Source of the DNA: CAYUVH01 sp964448135
GTDB taxonomy: Bacteria > Verrucomicrobiota > Verrucomicrobiia > Limisphaerales > UBA8199
Assembly (NCBI GenBank): GCA_964448135.1
Contig: CAYUVH010000029.1
Coordinates: 1 to 64,000, forward strand
DNA length: 64,000 bases
Direction: 5' to 3'
The translations under genes were made by a program, and so were the position numbers. Below are positions 15,167 to 24,587 of the stretch, piece after piece. Below the pieces are notes generated by a model that did not search any database, had not been told where the DNA came from, and saw only the letters and a program-made list of their open reading frames with translations. The number at the start of each line of letters is the position of its first letter. Position 1 is the stretch's first letter.

Positions 15167-17239
15167 CTACGGCAGTATGATCGCGCGGTAATACCGCGAC
15201 GAAACGGAAGTCCCCGAAGGATCGACAAAAATGAAGGGAGTGGTCGGCGGATTCGTTGTCTGCAAGGTCATCCAGGACACCAAGTTGGAGGACGCTTGGA
15301 TCGAATAGTTCGCGTTTGGATTTCCACTCACCGTAAAGCTGCTGGAACCATGGGCGACAACGAAATTCCCCAGCACGGGCCGCATGTAATTGGTTACGGT
15401 GAGCGTGATCATATTCGTAGCGCTCAATCCGCCGAAGTGCGCCACGGTGCGCGAAGCGAGCCTGGTTAATTCGGCGGCGCTCAAGGCATTGGTGAAAATC
15501 ACCAAGTCATCGAGCCAGCCATTGAACCATCGCTCCAGGTGGGAGTTCGCCAGATTGTGACCACCGAACACGACCGGCATTTGTTGATTCAAAGCCCAAC
15601 TGACATTGGTAACCACGAACTGCACACCGTCGAGGTAGGCGCGCAGGATGCCAGCGTTGGTGTTCGTACGCTGGAAAACCAGGGCGGCATGATGCCACTG
15701 GCTCGCACTGGCGGTGGCTGCCGAGGCGGAGTTGACGTCCAACACCTTGTTGGTGTCGTAATGGGTGAGGGTGAGGGAGGGGGTGCCGCTTGGGCAGTAA
15801 AACTGTAATTCGTCGCCATTTCCGCCAAAACCGTCTCCGGCACCGAAATAGAGGAGGATATCGTGATTGGTGGTGGCCACGCGCTGGAACCAGCCGCCAA
15901 AGGTCCAGCTGCGATTGCTGAAGTTCATTTCCGCCGGATTGCTTACGTAACGCGAGAGGCGGGCGGCGTTGGTTGTTCCGCTCTTCAATAACCGGAGCGA
16001 GCCCCGGCCATACGGCGGGAAGGGTGTATTGGTGGAATAACTGAACGAGCCGGCGCCCACGGCCAGCAAATCCCCGTCGCGGAAATGCCCGGAGTTGTCG
16101 GTGGCATACCCGTTCGTCCCCGTATCCGGCGGCTCGAAGCCATAGCGAGTGAGCTCACGCGAATCCTCGCCTTCGCCCGTCGCGGTGTAGGTGTATGCCG
16201 CCGTTCCCACAAAATCAGTGGTGGGAGTCAGCAAGGCCGTATGCCCGTCGGGCAGCAGACTGGCCGTGCCGTTGGTCGCGCTGATCGTGTAGAAGCATTG
16301 CGTGGAGGCGGTCTGGGAATCGTGCGTGATCGTCGCCAGGTCAATCTGGATCGAAGTATTTCGCAACGTCGTGGCCGATCCCGAACTCGCAGTGGGGGGA
16401 GTATCGGCCGGCAGCGACGTGACGGCGGCCTCGGCATAGTTATCAGCGAGCACGATTTGATCGAACAACATGGTGTGCCCATTGTTCGCATCCGGCTGGT
16501 ACATGCCATTCTTGAGATCGAGGCCGGTCAATGACCCCGCGACCAGCCCCGGATCGTAGCCAATGTTCGTTGTTACATTCACCAGGTTGGTGCCGTTGAT
16601 CCAGAGCCGGATGTTGCCGCTATTGTTGGTGAAGCCCGGTTCGAGGTAGATCACCACGCTATACCACACGTCGGGTTGAATCATCGCGCTGCTCCACAGC
16701 TTGACATCCGGCACCGCCGAATCCGGTCCCGTGGCCATATTCCGGATGTAGAGCCCGATGTTGTAGGGCGGTGCGGCGCTGGTGGTCAGCTTCAGGCTGG
16801 CCGGCGGACCCCACGGCGAGCCCTGCCATGCCTGCCAGAACAAATCGGAACTGGTGAAAGCCGCGGCCGGTGAGCCGAGACGAAAGGCAAAACCGCAGTA
16901 CCGCGCGTTGTCGAAATGCAGGCCGTCGGCGTCGCTGGCCATGGCGATGACGTATTCAAAGCGCTCTTTGGCGCCCGAATTGTCGGTGGGCACCTGGATT
17001 TGAATCGAAGACTGACCGGCGTAGTGCTGGGTGGAAAGAAGCGGCGGGCTCGGGGCGCCACTCTGCACAGTCTCGAAAGTCCGGCCATTCTCATAGGCCG
17101 ACCAATCGCCGTTGATGAAGGTGTAATCGCCCGTGAGCAGCCGGAAGACCGTGGCCGGCGCGCGTTCCGTGCCGAACAACACCGCCGCCAGAAGGGCAAC
17201 ATGGACCACTTGCCCGCACTGGCAGGGACGCCACTTCAT
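15167..17239 (-). CDS. Secreted polysaccharide-lyase-like and LamG-domain protein
   Basis: The 690-residue protein has a signal peptide (VVHVALLAAVLFG). Residues about 45-270 resemble the polysaccharide-lyase-like jelly roll (PF14099 style): ERFEYVIAM, LFWQAWQ, VWYSVVIYLEPG, GNIRLWINGTNLV, LKNGMYQP. A cadherin-like stretch follows (about 280-355), then a LamG/concanavalin domain (about 375-605: SWTFGGWFQRV, WHHAALVFQR, GWLDDLVIF). The last ~65 residues (IQASSNLVSWMTLQ ... SSRYYRAIILP) are the C-terminal module shared with other secreted proteins here. It probably binds or cleaves an acidic or other polysaccharide outside the cell; activity is unproven. Its start overlaps the stop of the upstream glycoside-hydrolase-like gene by 4 bases, indicating translational coupling. 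Confidence 0.75.
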   Translation of the reverse strand: MKWRPCQCGQVVHVALLAAVLFGTERAPATVFRLLTGDYTFINGDWSAYENGRTFETVQSGAPSPPLLSTQHYAGQSSIQIQVPTDNSGAKERFEYVIAMASDADGLHFDNARYCGFAFRLGSPAAAFTSSDLFWQAWQGSPWGPPASLKLTTSAAPPYNIGLYIRNMATGPDSAVPDVKLWSSAMIQPDVWYSVVIYLEPGFTNNSGNIRLWINGTNLVNVTTNIGYDPGLVAGSLTGLDLKNGMYQPDANNGHTMLFDQIVLADNYAEAAVTSLPADTPPTASSGSATTLRNTSIQIDLATITHDSQTASTQCFYTISATNGTASLLPDGHTALLTPTTDFVGTAAYTYTATGEGEDSRELTRYGFEPPDTGTNGYATDNSGHFRDGDLLAVGAGSFSYSTNTPFPPYGRGSLRLLKSGTTNAARLSRYVSNPAEMNFSNRSWTFGGWFQRVATTNHDILLYFGAGDGFGGNGDELQFYCPSGTPSLTLTHYDTNKVLDVNSASAATASASQWHHAALVFQRTNTNAGILRAYLDGVQFVVTNVSWALNQQMPVVFGGHNLANSHLERWFNGWLDDLVIFTNALSAAELTRLASRTVAHFGGLSATNMITLTVTNYMRPVLGNFVVAHGSSSFTVSGNPNANYSIQASSNLVSWMTLQTTNPPTTPFIFVDPSGTSVSSRYYRAIILP

Positions 17240-19470
17240 TTTGGGGTTTCGAGTATGACGGTTACCTCGCGAACCGGATCCGGCCCGCGGCGATCCAGTG
17301 GCGCGTGCCGGTCGCCTTTGATTTCCATCGTGAAATAATGAGTCGTCGGGTCATATTGAACCGGATCATCGACGCCGGCCAGAATGGTCGCGCTGGGAGC
17401 GGCCTTGGCAAAGCCGTGCAGCGTCACGGTATCTTCGTTTTCGGCGAGCAGCAGGTTGACGGTCAGTTTGTGACGCGCCTCCTCGATAGCGGCGATTCGC
17501 TGGCGACCGGTGCCGACAAATTTTCCTTTGTCGCCGAGAAATGCAATTCCGCTCTGGCGCATCGGCGCGACGACGTAAAACGCGGCGGCTTTTTCCGCTA
17601 GTGGAGCGGTCAGGCTCTCGTTCTCGGGCAGCGGCTTGCCGCTGGCGGCAAAATAATCATACACGTAAGCATCGCCGTTCAAGCCGAGGTCCGCGCGGGA
17701 GGCTTTCACCTCGCCGGGCGCTGAACCGGAGCGGTTGAAGGCGAAGACGTAACTGGTGCGGAGGCCGTTGTTCTCCGTGTACGTGGCGGCCATGAAGGGG
17801 GAATGCTTCTTCTTCGCGTCGGCGATGTAAGTGCGGTCCAGCGGAACCATGGGCGCGTCCGGTTTCACGATCACGCCGTCCGGCCGCACGGCCAGCAACA
17901 GGTTGGCTTTGTTTTCCTTGCCGATGGCGTCGCCGATGCCGACGGCGCCCGCGGAAAGGGTCGAAACGAGCACGTTGTTGGTCTCGGGGCTCATGTATAC
18001 GTCCGCCCACGGGCGAATACCCAAAGCCGACGCGAGGCGGGAGGTATAAAGGAAGTCGCCCCAATGCCCCGAATGAAATCGGTCGCCGCTGGTGCGGATG
18101 GTGGTCAGGTTTTCGTATCGGCTGCCCTGCATGAAATGGCAGGGATACGGCATGCAATACTGCAGCGTGATGCCTTTCTCCTGGCAGGCACGCGACATGT
18201 TATCAAGAAAGGCCTCCCCTACCCCAATCTCGCCACTGAATGCCGGTGAATAAGTGAATATGCGATCGAGCCAGTCCTGCTCGTAGGTGACGATGCCGAC
18301 GCTCTTCATGTACGTCGCGATCTCGTCCCACCACTTCGGATCCACGGCCGCCACCCCGGAGATTTTGTAACGCTGATGATAGGGGCTCTCGCGATCCACC
18401 CAGCGGCTGTGTGTGACCAGCGGCAGGCCGATGGCCTTCTGGAAATTATCCAGTCCATTGGTGAACAGGTCCGTGTGCGCCTTGTATTCGAGCAAACCGC
18501 CGTAACGATTCCATTCGCCCGGAGGCAGTTTCGGCGCTTTGATGGGCTTGCCGGGTTTCCCGTCGGCGTCGGTCGTGGTTTTGTAATACCACCAGGAATC
18601 GAGCTGCAGGTAGCGAATGGGAATCTGCTCTTGGCGGTAATGCTCCGCCAGCGCGAGCATCGTCCCCGCGTAGCCCTTGTCCATGTCGTAATTGTAATAA
18701 TAGTTCGCCCCATTATCCGTCCAATAGCCCAGGTAGCGGAGAACGGGATCAGCCTCGGGTCCCGGGCGTTTCGCATCGCCCAGCGCCAGCAACGTCTTTC
18801 CCCACAGCTCCCACGCCCGATTGATTCCCGTTTCCATGACCACCGCCGTCGTGTGGGTGAAGCCCGCCGGCAGATTGTGGAGGTTCGTCGCGAAGCCGCT
18901 CGTTACATTGGTTCGACCGTCGCCAATCATCCGCGCCACCATGAAATGGGTCGCGGGGGAAATAACGACTGCATTGGCTTTGTCATCGAACAGCATCCAC
19001 GGCGTCGAAATCTCCGTCGCCGAAAAGCGCGGCGGCGCGAATTCGTGCCAGCCGTAGCTGAATACGTGCAAATCCGCCGGCAGGTTCGTGAAAGCAGGAA
19101 ACGCCGGCGGAGGTGTTTCGGAGGCCTCGCGACAGGTTTGGGAAAGCAAGGCGACCGGATGGTCGTCGTATAGGCGGATGGTGCCGCTCATGGGCCTGGC
19201 TCCTTCTTTCCAATTGAAGGTGACTTCGTGGTAATCCCCCTGTTTATCCCGGCCCTTGCCGGTAAGCACGTTTTCAACCGGGTGATTAAACCCGCCGCCC
19301 AGCCTCCAGTCCGGTTGCTTGCAAGCGACGGAGTATCTGCCGGTTCCCGGCTCGACTTCGGCGGACAACCCGCTGGAAGTAACTACGGTGGCAGTTGCGG
19401 CGCAAAGTTGAAACGGCAGGGAAGAAATGCAGCCAAGGACGAAAAAGGACAGGAAGTAGTGAAGGCGCAT
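17236..19470 (-). CDS. Secreted glycoside-hydrolase-like protein (clan GH-D-like barrel)
   Basis: ATG 19470 gives a 744-residue protein with a signal peptide (MRLHYFLSFFVLGCISSLPF). An N-terminal beta-sandwich (about 25-220) precedes a TIM-barrel with the strand motifs YLGYWTDNGANYYYN, IRYLQLDSWWY, GIVTYEQDWLD (candidate catalytic Asp), LQYCMPYPCHFMQ and TIRTSGDRFHSGHWGD. The C-terminal part looks like a beta domain. The layout resembles GH36/raffinose-synthase-type enzymes, but the exact family cannot be fixed by eye. It ends 4 bases inside the lyase-like gene and begins 29 bases after the pseudopilin gene, so the three are probably co-transcribed for extracellular glycan use. Confidence 0.7.
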   Translation of the reverse strand: MRLHYFLSFFVLGCISSLPFQLCAATATVVTSSGLSAEVEPGTGRYSVACKQPDWRLGGGFNHPVENVLTGKGRDKQGDYHEVTFNWKEGARPMSGTIRLYDDHPVALLSQTCREASETPPPAFPAFTNLPADLHVFSYGWHEFAPPRFSATEISTPWMLFDDKANAVVISPATHFMVARMIGDGRTNVTSGFATNLHNLPAGFTHTTAVVMETGINRAWELWGKTLLALGDAKRPGPEADPVLRYLGYWTDNGANYYYNYDMDKGYAGTMLALAEHYRQEQIPIRYLQLDSWWYYKTTTDADGKPGKPIKAPKLPPGEWNRYGGLLEYKAHTDLFTNGLDNFQKAIGLPLVTHSRWVDRESPYHQRYKISGVAAVDPKWWDEIATYMKSVGIVTYEQDWLDRIFTYSPAFSGEIGVGEAFLDNMSRACQEKGITLQYCMPYPCHFMQGSRYENLTTIRTSGDRFHSGHWGDFLYTSRLASALGIRPWADVYMSPETNNVLVSTLSAGAVGIGDAIGKENKANLLLAVRPDGVIVKPDAPMVPLDRTYIADAKKKHSPFMAATYTENNGLRTSYVFAFNRSGSAPGEVKASRADLGLNGDAYVYDYFAASGKPLPENESLTAPLAEKAAAFYVVAPMRQSGIAFLGDKGKFVGTGRQRIAAIEEARHKLTVNLLLAENEDTVTLHGFAKAAPSATILAGVDDPVQYDPTTHYFTMEIKGDRHAPLDRRGPDPVREVTVILETPK

Positions 19471-19498
19471 AACTCCCGGGTGAATGCCCGGCAAACTG

Positions 19499-20347
19499 CT
19501 AAGGCAGGGCCGTGGTCCGATCCTGGAGCCAGAGCAAATCGGTGTAGGGCGAAGTCGCCGGGAGCGCCGAGTGAGTGATCTTGCGGACGGCAAGATTCGC
19601 GATGGCCGAGTCAATCCACTTCCGCAGCTCTGCGTGGCCATCGGCGAAGGACAACGCCCCGCTGCCGCAGTGACTGCTCGCCGGCCAATCTGCCCACACA
19701 TTGGCTCCCGGTTGCATGTTGACGCGAAACAATCCGTCATTGATCGAATCAGGATGTTCATCAATGAACACCCACGTATTCACGGGCCCCGGCTTGGTAA
19801 GGTCCACCTGCTTGCGATAAATTCTGTAATCGTTTCCGCCACCGAATTGATTGAGCACGGCCGGGCCGTTGGCATCCGCGCCGGTGTTGCCATTCATCTG
19901 GGCGTTCATCGAGATACTGCGAACGCGTATGCCGCCGGATCCCGGGGTGCTGTCACCGGGACACTTGTAAATACCCGTCGCCCGTCCGCAATAAGGCCCG
20001 AGCAGCGCCGTGGACAACGGCACGGTGTCGTAGTTCTGCGGGTTGCTCGGCGAAGGCGGAAAATCCCAGTTCAACACGTCCTGCACCCAGCCAACGATGC
20101 CCGCGTTGATGGCCACGTTGTTGCAATTGACCACCAACTGATCGTTATAGTCGCCCGAATACAGAATCCACGCGTAGGTCAGTTGTTTCTGATTGCTGAT
20201 GCATTGCGCGCGCAGGGCCCGGCATTTGGCCTTGCTCAAGGCCGGCAGCAGCATCGCTGCGAGGATCGCGATGATGGCAATGACGACCAGCAGCTCGATA
20301 AGAGTAAACCCGCGCTGCCGCGAACCAAATTGCCTGGATGGCGTCAT
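19499..20347 (-). CDS. Type II pseudopilin-like protein with H-X9-DG-type C-terminus
   Basis: The 282-residue protein begins with a short basic leader and the prepilin cleavage/methylation motif RGFTLIELLVVIAIIAILAA, cut after Gly with Glu at +5. The hydrophobic helix is followed by a region typical of the large Verrucomicrobia/Planctomycetes pseudopilin-like family (SKAKCRALRAQCISNQKQL, YKCPGD, SISMN). A late SSHCGSGALSFADGH matches the family's terminal His/Asp-Gly signature. Such proteins occur in dozens of copies per genome; some may assemble into T2SS-like fibres, but the role of most is unknown. It sits in front of two secreted carbohydrate-active genes, so a part in their export or surface display is plausible. 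Confidence 0.9.
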   Translation of the reverse strand: MTPSRQFGSRQRGFTLIELLVVIAIIAILAAMLLPALSKAKCRALRAQCISNQKQLTYAWILYSGDYNDQLVVNCNNVAINAGIVGWVQDVLNWDFPPSPSNPQNYDTVPLSTALLGPYCGRATGIYKCPGDSTPGSGGIRVRSISMNAQMNGNTGADANGPAVLNQFGGGNDYRIYRKQVDLTKPGPVNTWVFIDEHPDSINDGLFRVNMQPGANVWADWPASSHCGSGALSFADGHAELRKWIDSAIANLAVRKITHSALPATSPYTDLLWLQDRTTALP

Positions 20348-20406
20348 CTGGTTTTAATGTGGTGCTGACCCCCTCATTTCGCCAGCCCCCAAAAACTGGG
20401 GCAATC

Positions 20407-21327
20407 CTACGGCTCGGGAAGCGTAAAGCCCTCGCGTTGGGCGACTTCCTGCCAGCCACCGGGGAAGACAAACGAGAAGGGCGCCGGGAACCGCTTCGGA
20501 TCGATGGGTTCCGGATTGGTATTGATGGCTTCCGAGTTGCCCATTTTCCAGCCGGAGCGATAGCCGAGCGTGGCCTTTTCCGGGATGCGATAGACCTCGA
20601 GGATGTTGGTGTGACTTCCCATGCCTCCATCTTCGTAAATTCGGTTGTATTGAAAGAAGCCAAACATCAGTTCGCTCCGTTCCTTGCCCAGGGTGGCTTT
20701 GATGGTGGTGAACAAGCGTTCGGTGGAGGCTTGCTCGAAAGCCGTGTCAGCCGGCAGCGTGTAACGGCAGAGCATCTGATCGGAAGGCCCATCGCGCTGG
20801 ACGTTCGCTTTGGCCCAGACCCCGGCCCCCGCGAATGCCTGGGCGAACGCAGCCTCCACCGCTTCCCGCTCTTCGGGCGTGATCGCCAGGACGCCGCACG
20901 CCGCGTCGGTGAGCTTGTGGCTGTCAGGGAAAGCCCGCAATGGTCGCAACTCGATTTTCCCCAAGGCGGCTTTGGTGACCAGAGTATAATCACGCGACAT
21001 CTGCCCACCCTGCCGGACTTGCGCCAGTATTTTGTCCTGCATCGCCGGGGACGCGGACGCGAGCCGTTTGTTGCGGAGGAAATCGGCCAGCGCGGGATCA
21101 ATGGCTCCGCTGGCGGCACCCGTCCGGACTTGCAGCCGCAACTCATGCACTTTGCCGGTCAACACCGCCTGGTGCGCCTGCACGTCGGCAAGTTGCCCCA
21201 CCAGCGAATCCAGGACTGCCGTGTCGTCCCTCAACTGTTGCTGGCCGCGGCCGGCGGCCGCCCTCAGCGCCATCAGCAGAACGCACGCCGGTATCACTAT
21301 GCTCACCGCTATCAGAATTTTCTTCAT
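20407..21327 (-). CDS. Membrane-anchored partner protein coupled to the ECF-fusion gene
   Basis: ATG 21327 gives a 306-residue protein with one N-terminal membrane anchor or uncleaved signal (KKILIAVSIVIPACVLLMAL). A short coiled coil follows (about 28-70: LDSLVGQLADVQAHQAVL). The soluble domain contains ITPEEREAVEAAFAQAF and LGKERSELMFGFFQYN. These resemble LTPVEQESVNQVFTNYF and LGQDRWVMI in the C-terminal domain of the upstream ECF fusion. The start overlaps the ECF stop by 4 bases (ATGA). I infer a free-standing homologue of the sigma factor's tethered domain, perhaps a heteromeric partner or regulator. No known family is recognised. Confidence 0.7.
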   Translation of the reverse strand: MKKILIAVSIVIPACVLLMALRAAAGRGQQQLRDDTAVLDSLVGQLADVQAHQAVLTGKVHELRLQVRTGAASGAIDPALADFLRNKRLASASPAMQDKILAQVRQGGQMSRDYTLVTKAALGKIELRPLRAFPDSHKLTDAACGVLAITPEEREAVEAAFAQAFAGAGVWAKANVQRDGPSDQMLCRYTLPADTAFEQASTERLFTTIKATLGKERSELMFGFFQYNRIYEDGGMGSHTNILEVYRIPEKATLGYRSGWKMGNSEAINTNPEPIDPKRFPAPFSFVFPGGWQEVAQREGFTLPEP

Positions 21328-22994
21328 TTTTGTGCGGGATTGGCAGCACGGGCGGCGGCTTGGGCCACGAGCCACTGCATTATGCGTTTCTCCAGTGCCG
21401 GCGGACCCTGCCAGCCGGAAAACGGATTCGCGCCTTTGTTGAGGAACAGGTGCAACGGCGTCGTGCTGCTGCCCAACTGGCCATCCGTCCAGTTCACGGT
21501 CGCGTCGCCACCGGGATTCGGGAAAATGTTGACCGCGATTTCCTGCGTTTGGTCCCAGGCGTATCGCGTGTAGCCGAGCAGCCGGACCTGCTCATAATGC
21601 TCAAATTCGAATTGATCGGGACGAATCATCACCCAGCGGTCTTGTCCCAGAACCGAGGCAAGGTTGGCGCGAAGCTGGTCCATGGCGTCGCGGATTTTCG
21701 GTCCCATCGCCTCCAGCACGAACACCGCGGATTCCGCTCCGGATGGCAACTGGACTTTGGCCGGGTGATTGGTCTGATACAGGCTCGTCTGGAGAAGCTG
21801 GTCCAACCCCGCAAAGTAATTCGTGAATACCTGGTTGACCGACTCCTGCTCCACCGGCGTAAGCTCAAGCAGTTGGTTGATTTTGGTTTGCAGGACGGCC
21901 GGGGTGTTCGGCCCGTCCGCCATCGTGATGGACGGCAGCGCGGACTTGGGCACGCGGACAAAAGGCAGATCGTCCGGCCAGCGATAATCGCTGTCGGCCA
22001 TGAGGCTGCGTCCGCGCGCTTTGAGGCTTTCGATTTTTTGAACCGCCGCCTGCTGTTGGAGCTGCGTTTGCGCAGCCGAGAGCCCGGCTGACGCCAGCCG
22101 GGTCGCTTCAGTTTGTAAACGCTGAACGTCGGCTGCCGTCTCCTCCAGCTGTGCCCGCGTCGTTTCGACCTGGGCATGCGATGCCCCCGCGGCTTGCTCG
22201 ACCTGGCTTGCCCGCTGCCATTGCCAGCCCACGGGTACCGCCACAACCACCAAGCACAGCGCCGCGGCCTGGGGTTTAGAGAGGGCGGCCACTCGCGAAA
22301 GCAGCGCCATCAACCCGGTCGCCGCCGGAGGCGCTGATTGTAATGCCGCGCTCACGACCGCGCTGGCGGCCGCCGGTGGTGTGGAGGCAGCGGTGGCTTT
22401 CAAGGCGGCGGTGGTCGCCGCGAGGGTCGCGGTGCGGAAACCGCGGCGGTGAAAAAATTGCGCCAGTTTTTCCAGCGCGCGCTGCACGCGTTTTTGAGCC
22501 GCGTCCTCATCGACGCCAAAAGCCGAGCCGACGTCGCGCAGTGGCCGGTTCTCGTAAAAGCGAAGCAGCAAGGCGTCGCGGTCCTTTTCGCGGAGCGAAA
22601 GCAGCGCCTCGTCGAGGAACGGCAGGAGCGCCTGGAAAGCGGGTTGGTCCTCGGGAGTTCTCATGGTGGTGCCCAGTTGGGTGGCGGTTTCTTCGCGGCG
22701 ACGGCGGCGCAATTCGCCGCGCAGCCAGGCTTTGGATTCGAGCAACGCGGTCTTGTGCAGCCACGCGGGGAGCGAGTCGTCGGGGGCGAAGCGCCACGCT
22801 TTGCGGGCGAGCGCCACAAACACATTCTGCGCCACCTCCTGCGCCGCCCCGGCATCCCCGACTTTCCGCAACGCCGTGCCGAACACCAGGTCCACGTGAC
22901 GCCGCACCAGGTCGGCGAACGCCGTTTGTTCGCCCTGGCGGACAAAGCTCTGGAGCAGTTCAAAATCGCGCGGTCGCACGTTCATTTCATCCAT
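21324..22994 (-). CDS. ECF sigma factor fused to transmembrane and coiled-coil domains (second copy)
   Basis: ATG 22994 gives 556 residues; a TTG at 23033 would add 13 and is less likely. Region 2 is about residues 10-85 (AFADLVRRHVDLVFGTALRK, AAQEVAQNVFVALARKAW). Region 4 is about 130-182 (KDRDALLLRFYENRPLRDVG, VDEDAAQKRVQRALEKL). An Ala/Pro-rich linker leads to one hydrophobic segment (about 241-258), a Gln/Ala-rich coiled coil (about 262-325) and a C-terminal domain with LTPVEQESVNQVFTNYF. The build is the same as at 2713-4299 and differs from ordinary ECFs. It is first in a five-gene minus-strand cluster, so it may drive its own operon of secreted enzymes; that is inference. Confidence 0.85.
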   Translation of the reverse strand: MDEMNVRPRDFELLQSFVRQGEQTAFADLVRRHVDLVFGTALRKVGDAGAAQEVAQNVFVALARKAWRFAPDDSLPAWLHKTALLESKAWLRGELRRRRREETATQLGTTMRTPEDQPAFQALLPFLDEALLSLREKDRDALLLRFYENRPLRDVGSAFGVDEDAAQKRVQRALEKLAQFFHRRGFRTATLAATTAALKATAASTPPAAASAVVSAALQSAPPAATGLMALLSRVAALSKPQAAALCLVVVAVPVGWQWQRASQVEQAAGASHAQVETTRAQLEETAADVQRLQTEATRLASAGLSAAQTQLQQQAAVQKIESLKARGRSLMADSDYRWPDDLPFVRVPKSALPSITMADGPNTPAVLQTKINQLLELTPVEQESVNQVFTNYFAGLDQLLQTSLYQTNHPAKVQLPSGAESAVFVLEAMGPKIRDAMDQLRANLASVLGQDRWVMIRPDQFEFEHYEQVRLLGYTRYAWDQTQEIAVNIFPNPGGDATVNWTDGQLGSSTTPLHLFLNKGANPFSGWQGPPALEKRIMQWLVAQAAARAANPAQK

Positions 22995-23040
22995 AGGCTG
23001 CCGCCCAGGGAGGATATCCGACAAAAACGACAAAAAAGTT

Positions 23041-24495
23041 CTATGGCCGGGAAGGGAGACTCCCCAATTGCCCGATCATTTCCGGCAGCCGACACGCGTC
23101 ACAAACCGCATTCGAGTGATCGCAAAAATCCCGCACGATCTGGATGAGGCCCTGTTGCGTGGCGGCATTGTTGGGCGCCTTCGCGGCCGCGCCACCCAGC
23201 AACCGTTTTCGCGCCAGCCGCAGCACCGAGTTGTCTTCGGCGGCCGGCCACGCAAAATAACGCTGCTCCACGCGCTTCAACACGGCGGCGCTCTTTCCTT
23301 CCTTCGCCCGAATCCACAGCCAGGGCAAAATGACGTTGATGGCCAGGTCCGTCACGCGCCCCGCGCCGAGCAAAGGCTGCGCCTTGGCCAATCGCGGCGA
23401 GCGAATGGTCCAGTGCCAGGACCAGTAGTCATCCGGCCCGCCTTGCAAAATCTTGAGGAGCGAACCGGCCAGGCGCTTCTCCGGAATCTTCTCCGCGCAC
23501 CAATTTTCAAGACTTTCTACCACACCAGCGGTTGCAGACCACTGTGCCGCCAACGCGAGCCGGCGCTGGGGATTGTTCGCCGGGCGCAGGCCGTGCATCC
23601 GCCAGAGCGTGCGCGGCAACATCACCTGTTCGTATTGATCGCGTTCGCGCCACCACAAGTCCCAAACCTGGCGCAGATAATCGTCCGCCGCTTTCTGCTG
23701 GCGCGTCAATTCCACCGGCAACAACCCGCTCAATCCGAGCAGGCGCGCCTGGAGCGTGAGCGGTTTGGGCGAACTGCCATTCCCGCCATACCATTGAGGG
23801 CGCAGTTCGGCGAGCCGTTGCATCGGCCAGGTGTTGTTTTTATAACCGAGCGCGCGAAACAATCCCTCCCACAGCGATTGCTCCCAACCAACCTGACGCG
23901 CGCGCGCGGAAAATTGTGCGGCCTTGCTTTGCAAACGCGTGAGCGCGGCCTGGCGCAGCAGTTCGGCCAGTTCCTCGGCGCCCAGATTCTGCAACGGTCC
24001 GGAGCACTTGCCTCGAAACGCCTCGGGCAGATCGCGCACGGGGTCACCGCTCAGCCACAGGCTCAGTTCGCCGAGCGGCGCATCCAGCGCTCCCCGCAGC
24101 GACAAGGCTGGCGGTCCGCCCGAGGCCGCCTGATCGCCCTCCCAGAGAACGTGCAGGATCACTTGTGCGAAAGCGGGATTGCGATCGTGACCGTGTGCGT
24201 GCCACCCACTGGCACGTAAATCCAATTCGACGTCGCCCGAGCGCGGCTTTTCGTCACCGAACTGCACCACCGCCCCGCGAAAATCCGGGCCGCCCTCCGC
24301 GCTATGGAAGCCCGGGTGCAGCACCCGAACCGACCGGCCATCAGCCAGTTTCAGTTTATCCCGCAAAACGCGCTGGTGCTGCCAGACGGCCTGAAGGAGC
24401 TTTTCGGGCGGGGAGTCGGCATCGTCGCCCAGCCGCAACACGGCTCCGCCGCGCAAACGCCATTCCGCATAGAAATTCTCCGGCAGCCTTCCCAT
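23041..24495 (-). CDS. DUF2851-family protein
   Basis: ATG 24495 gives a 484-residue protein (MGRLPENFYAEWR) that looks like a full-length DUF2851 member: the early ENFYAEWRLRGG, VRVLHPGFHSAEGGPDFRGA, SGDVELDLRASGWHAHGHD and NPAFAQVILHVLWEGD blocks are typical. The His/Glu/Asp-rich N-terminal block recalls a nuclease-like or metal-binding fold, but the family has no established function. A C-terminal HSNAVCDACRLP suggests a metal-binding end. Upstream in-frame starts extend into the divergent HtrA gene's promoter and were not used. It ends 46 bases before the ECF-fusion gene on the same strand and may be read together with it. Confidence 0.8.
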   Translation of the reverse strand: MGRLPENFYAEWRLRGGAVLRLGDDADSPPEKLLQAVWQHQRVLRDKLKLADGRSVRVLHPGFHSAEGGPDFRGAVVQFGDEKPRSGDVELDLRASGWHAHGHDRNPAFAQVILHVLWEGDQAASGGPPALSLRGALDAPLGELSLWLSGDPVRDLPEAFRGKCSGPLQNLGAEELAELLRQAALTRLQSKAAQFSARARQVGWEQSLWEGLFRALGYKNNTWPMQRLAELRPQWYGGNGSSPKPLTLQARLLGLSGLLPVELTRQQKAADDYLRQVWDLWWRERDQYEQVMLPRTLWRMHGLRPANNPQRRLALAAQWSATAGVVESLENWCAEKIPEKRLAGSLLKILQGGPDDYWSWHWTIRSPRLAKAQPLLGAGRVTDLAINVILPWLWIRAKEGKSAAVLKRVEQRYFAWPAAEDNSVLRLARKRLLGGAAAKAPNNAATQQGLIQIVRDFCDHSNAVCDACRLPEMIGQLGSLPSRP

Positions 24496-24587
24496 CGCGG
24501 GAATGTTGGAATTCGCGATTGCCAAAAGCAAAGCCAAATTCCCAAATTTGAACGAATCCGGGGTCCGGATTGACTGTTGATATAACC

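Noticed and set aside
19471..19764. A longer N-terminus for the glycoside-hydrolase-like gene.
   Set aside because: The extension overlaps the pseudopilin gene in another frame; ATG 19470 gives a textbook signal peptide.
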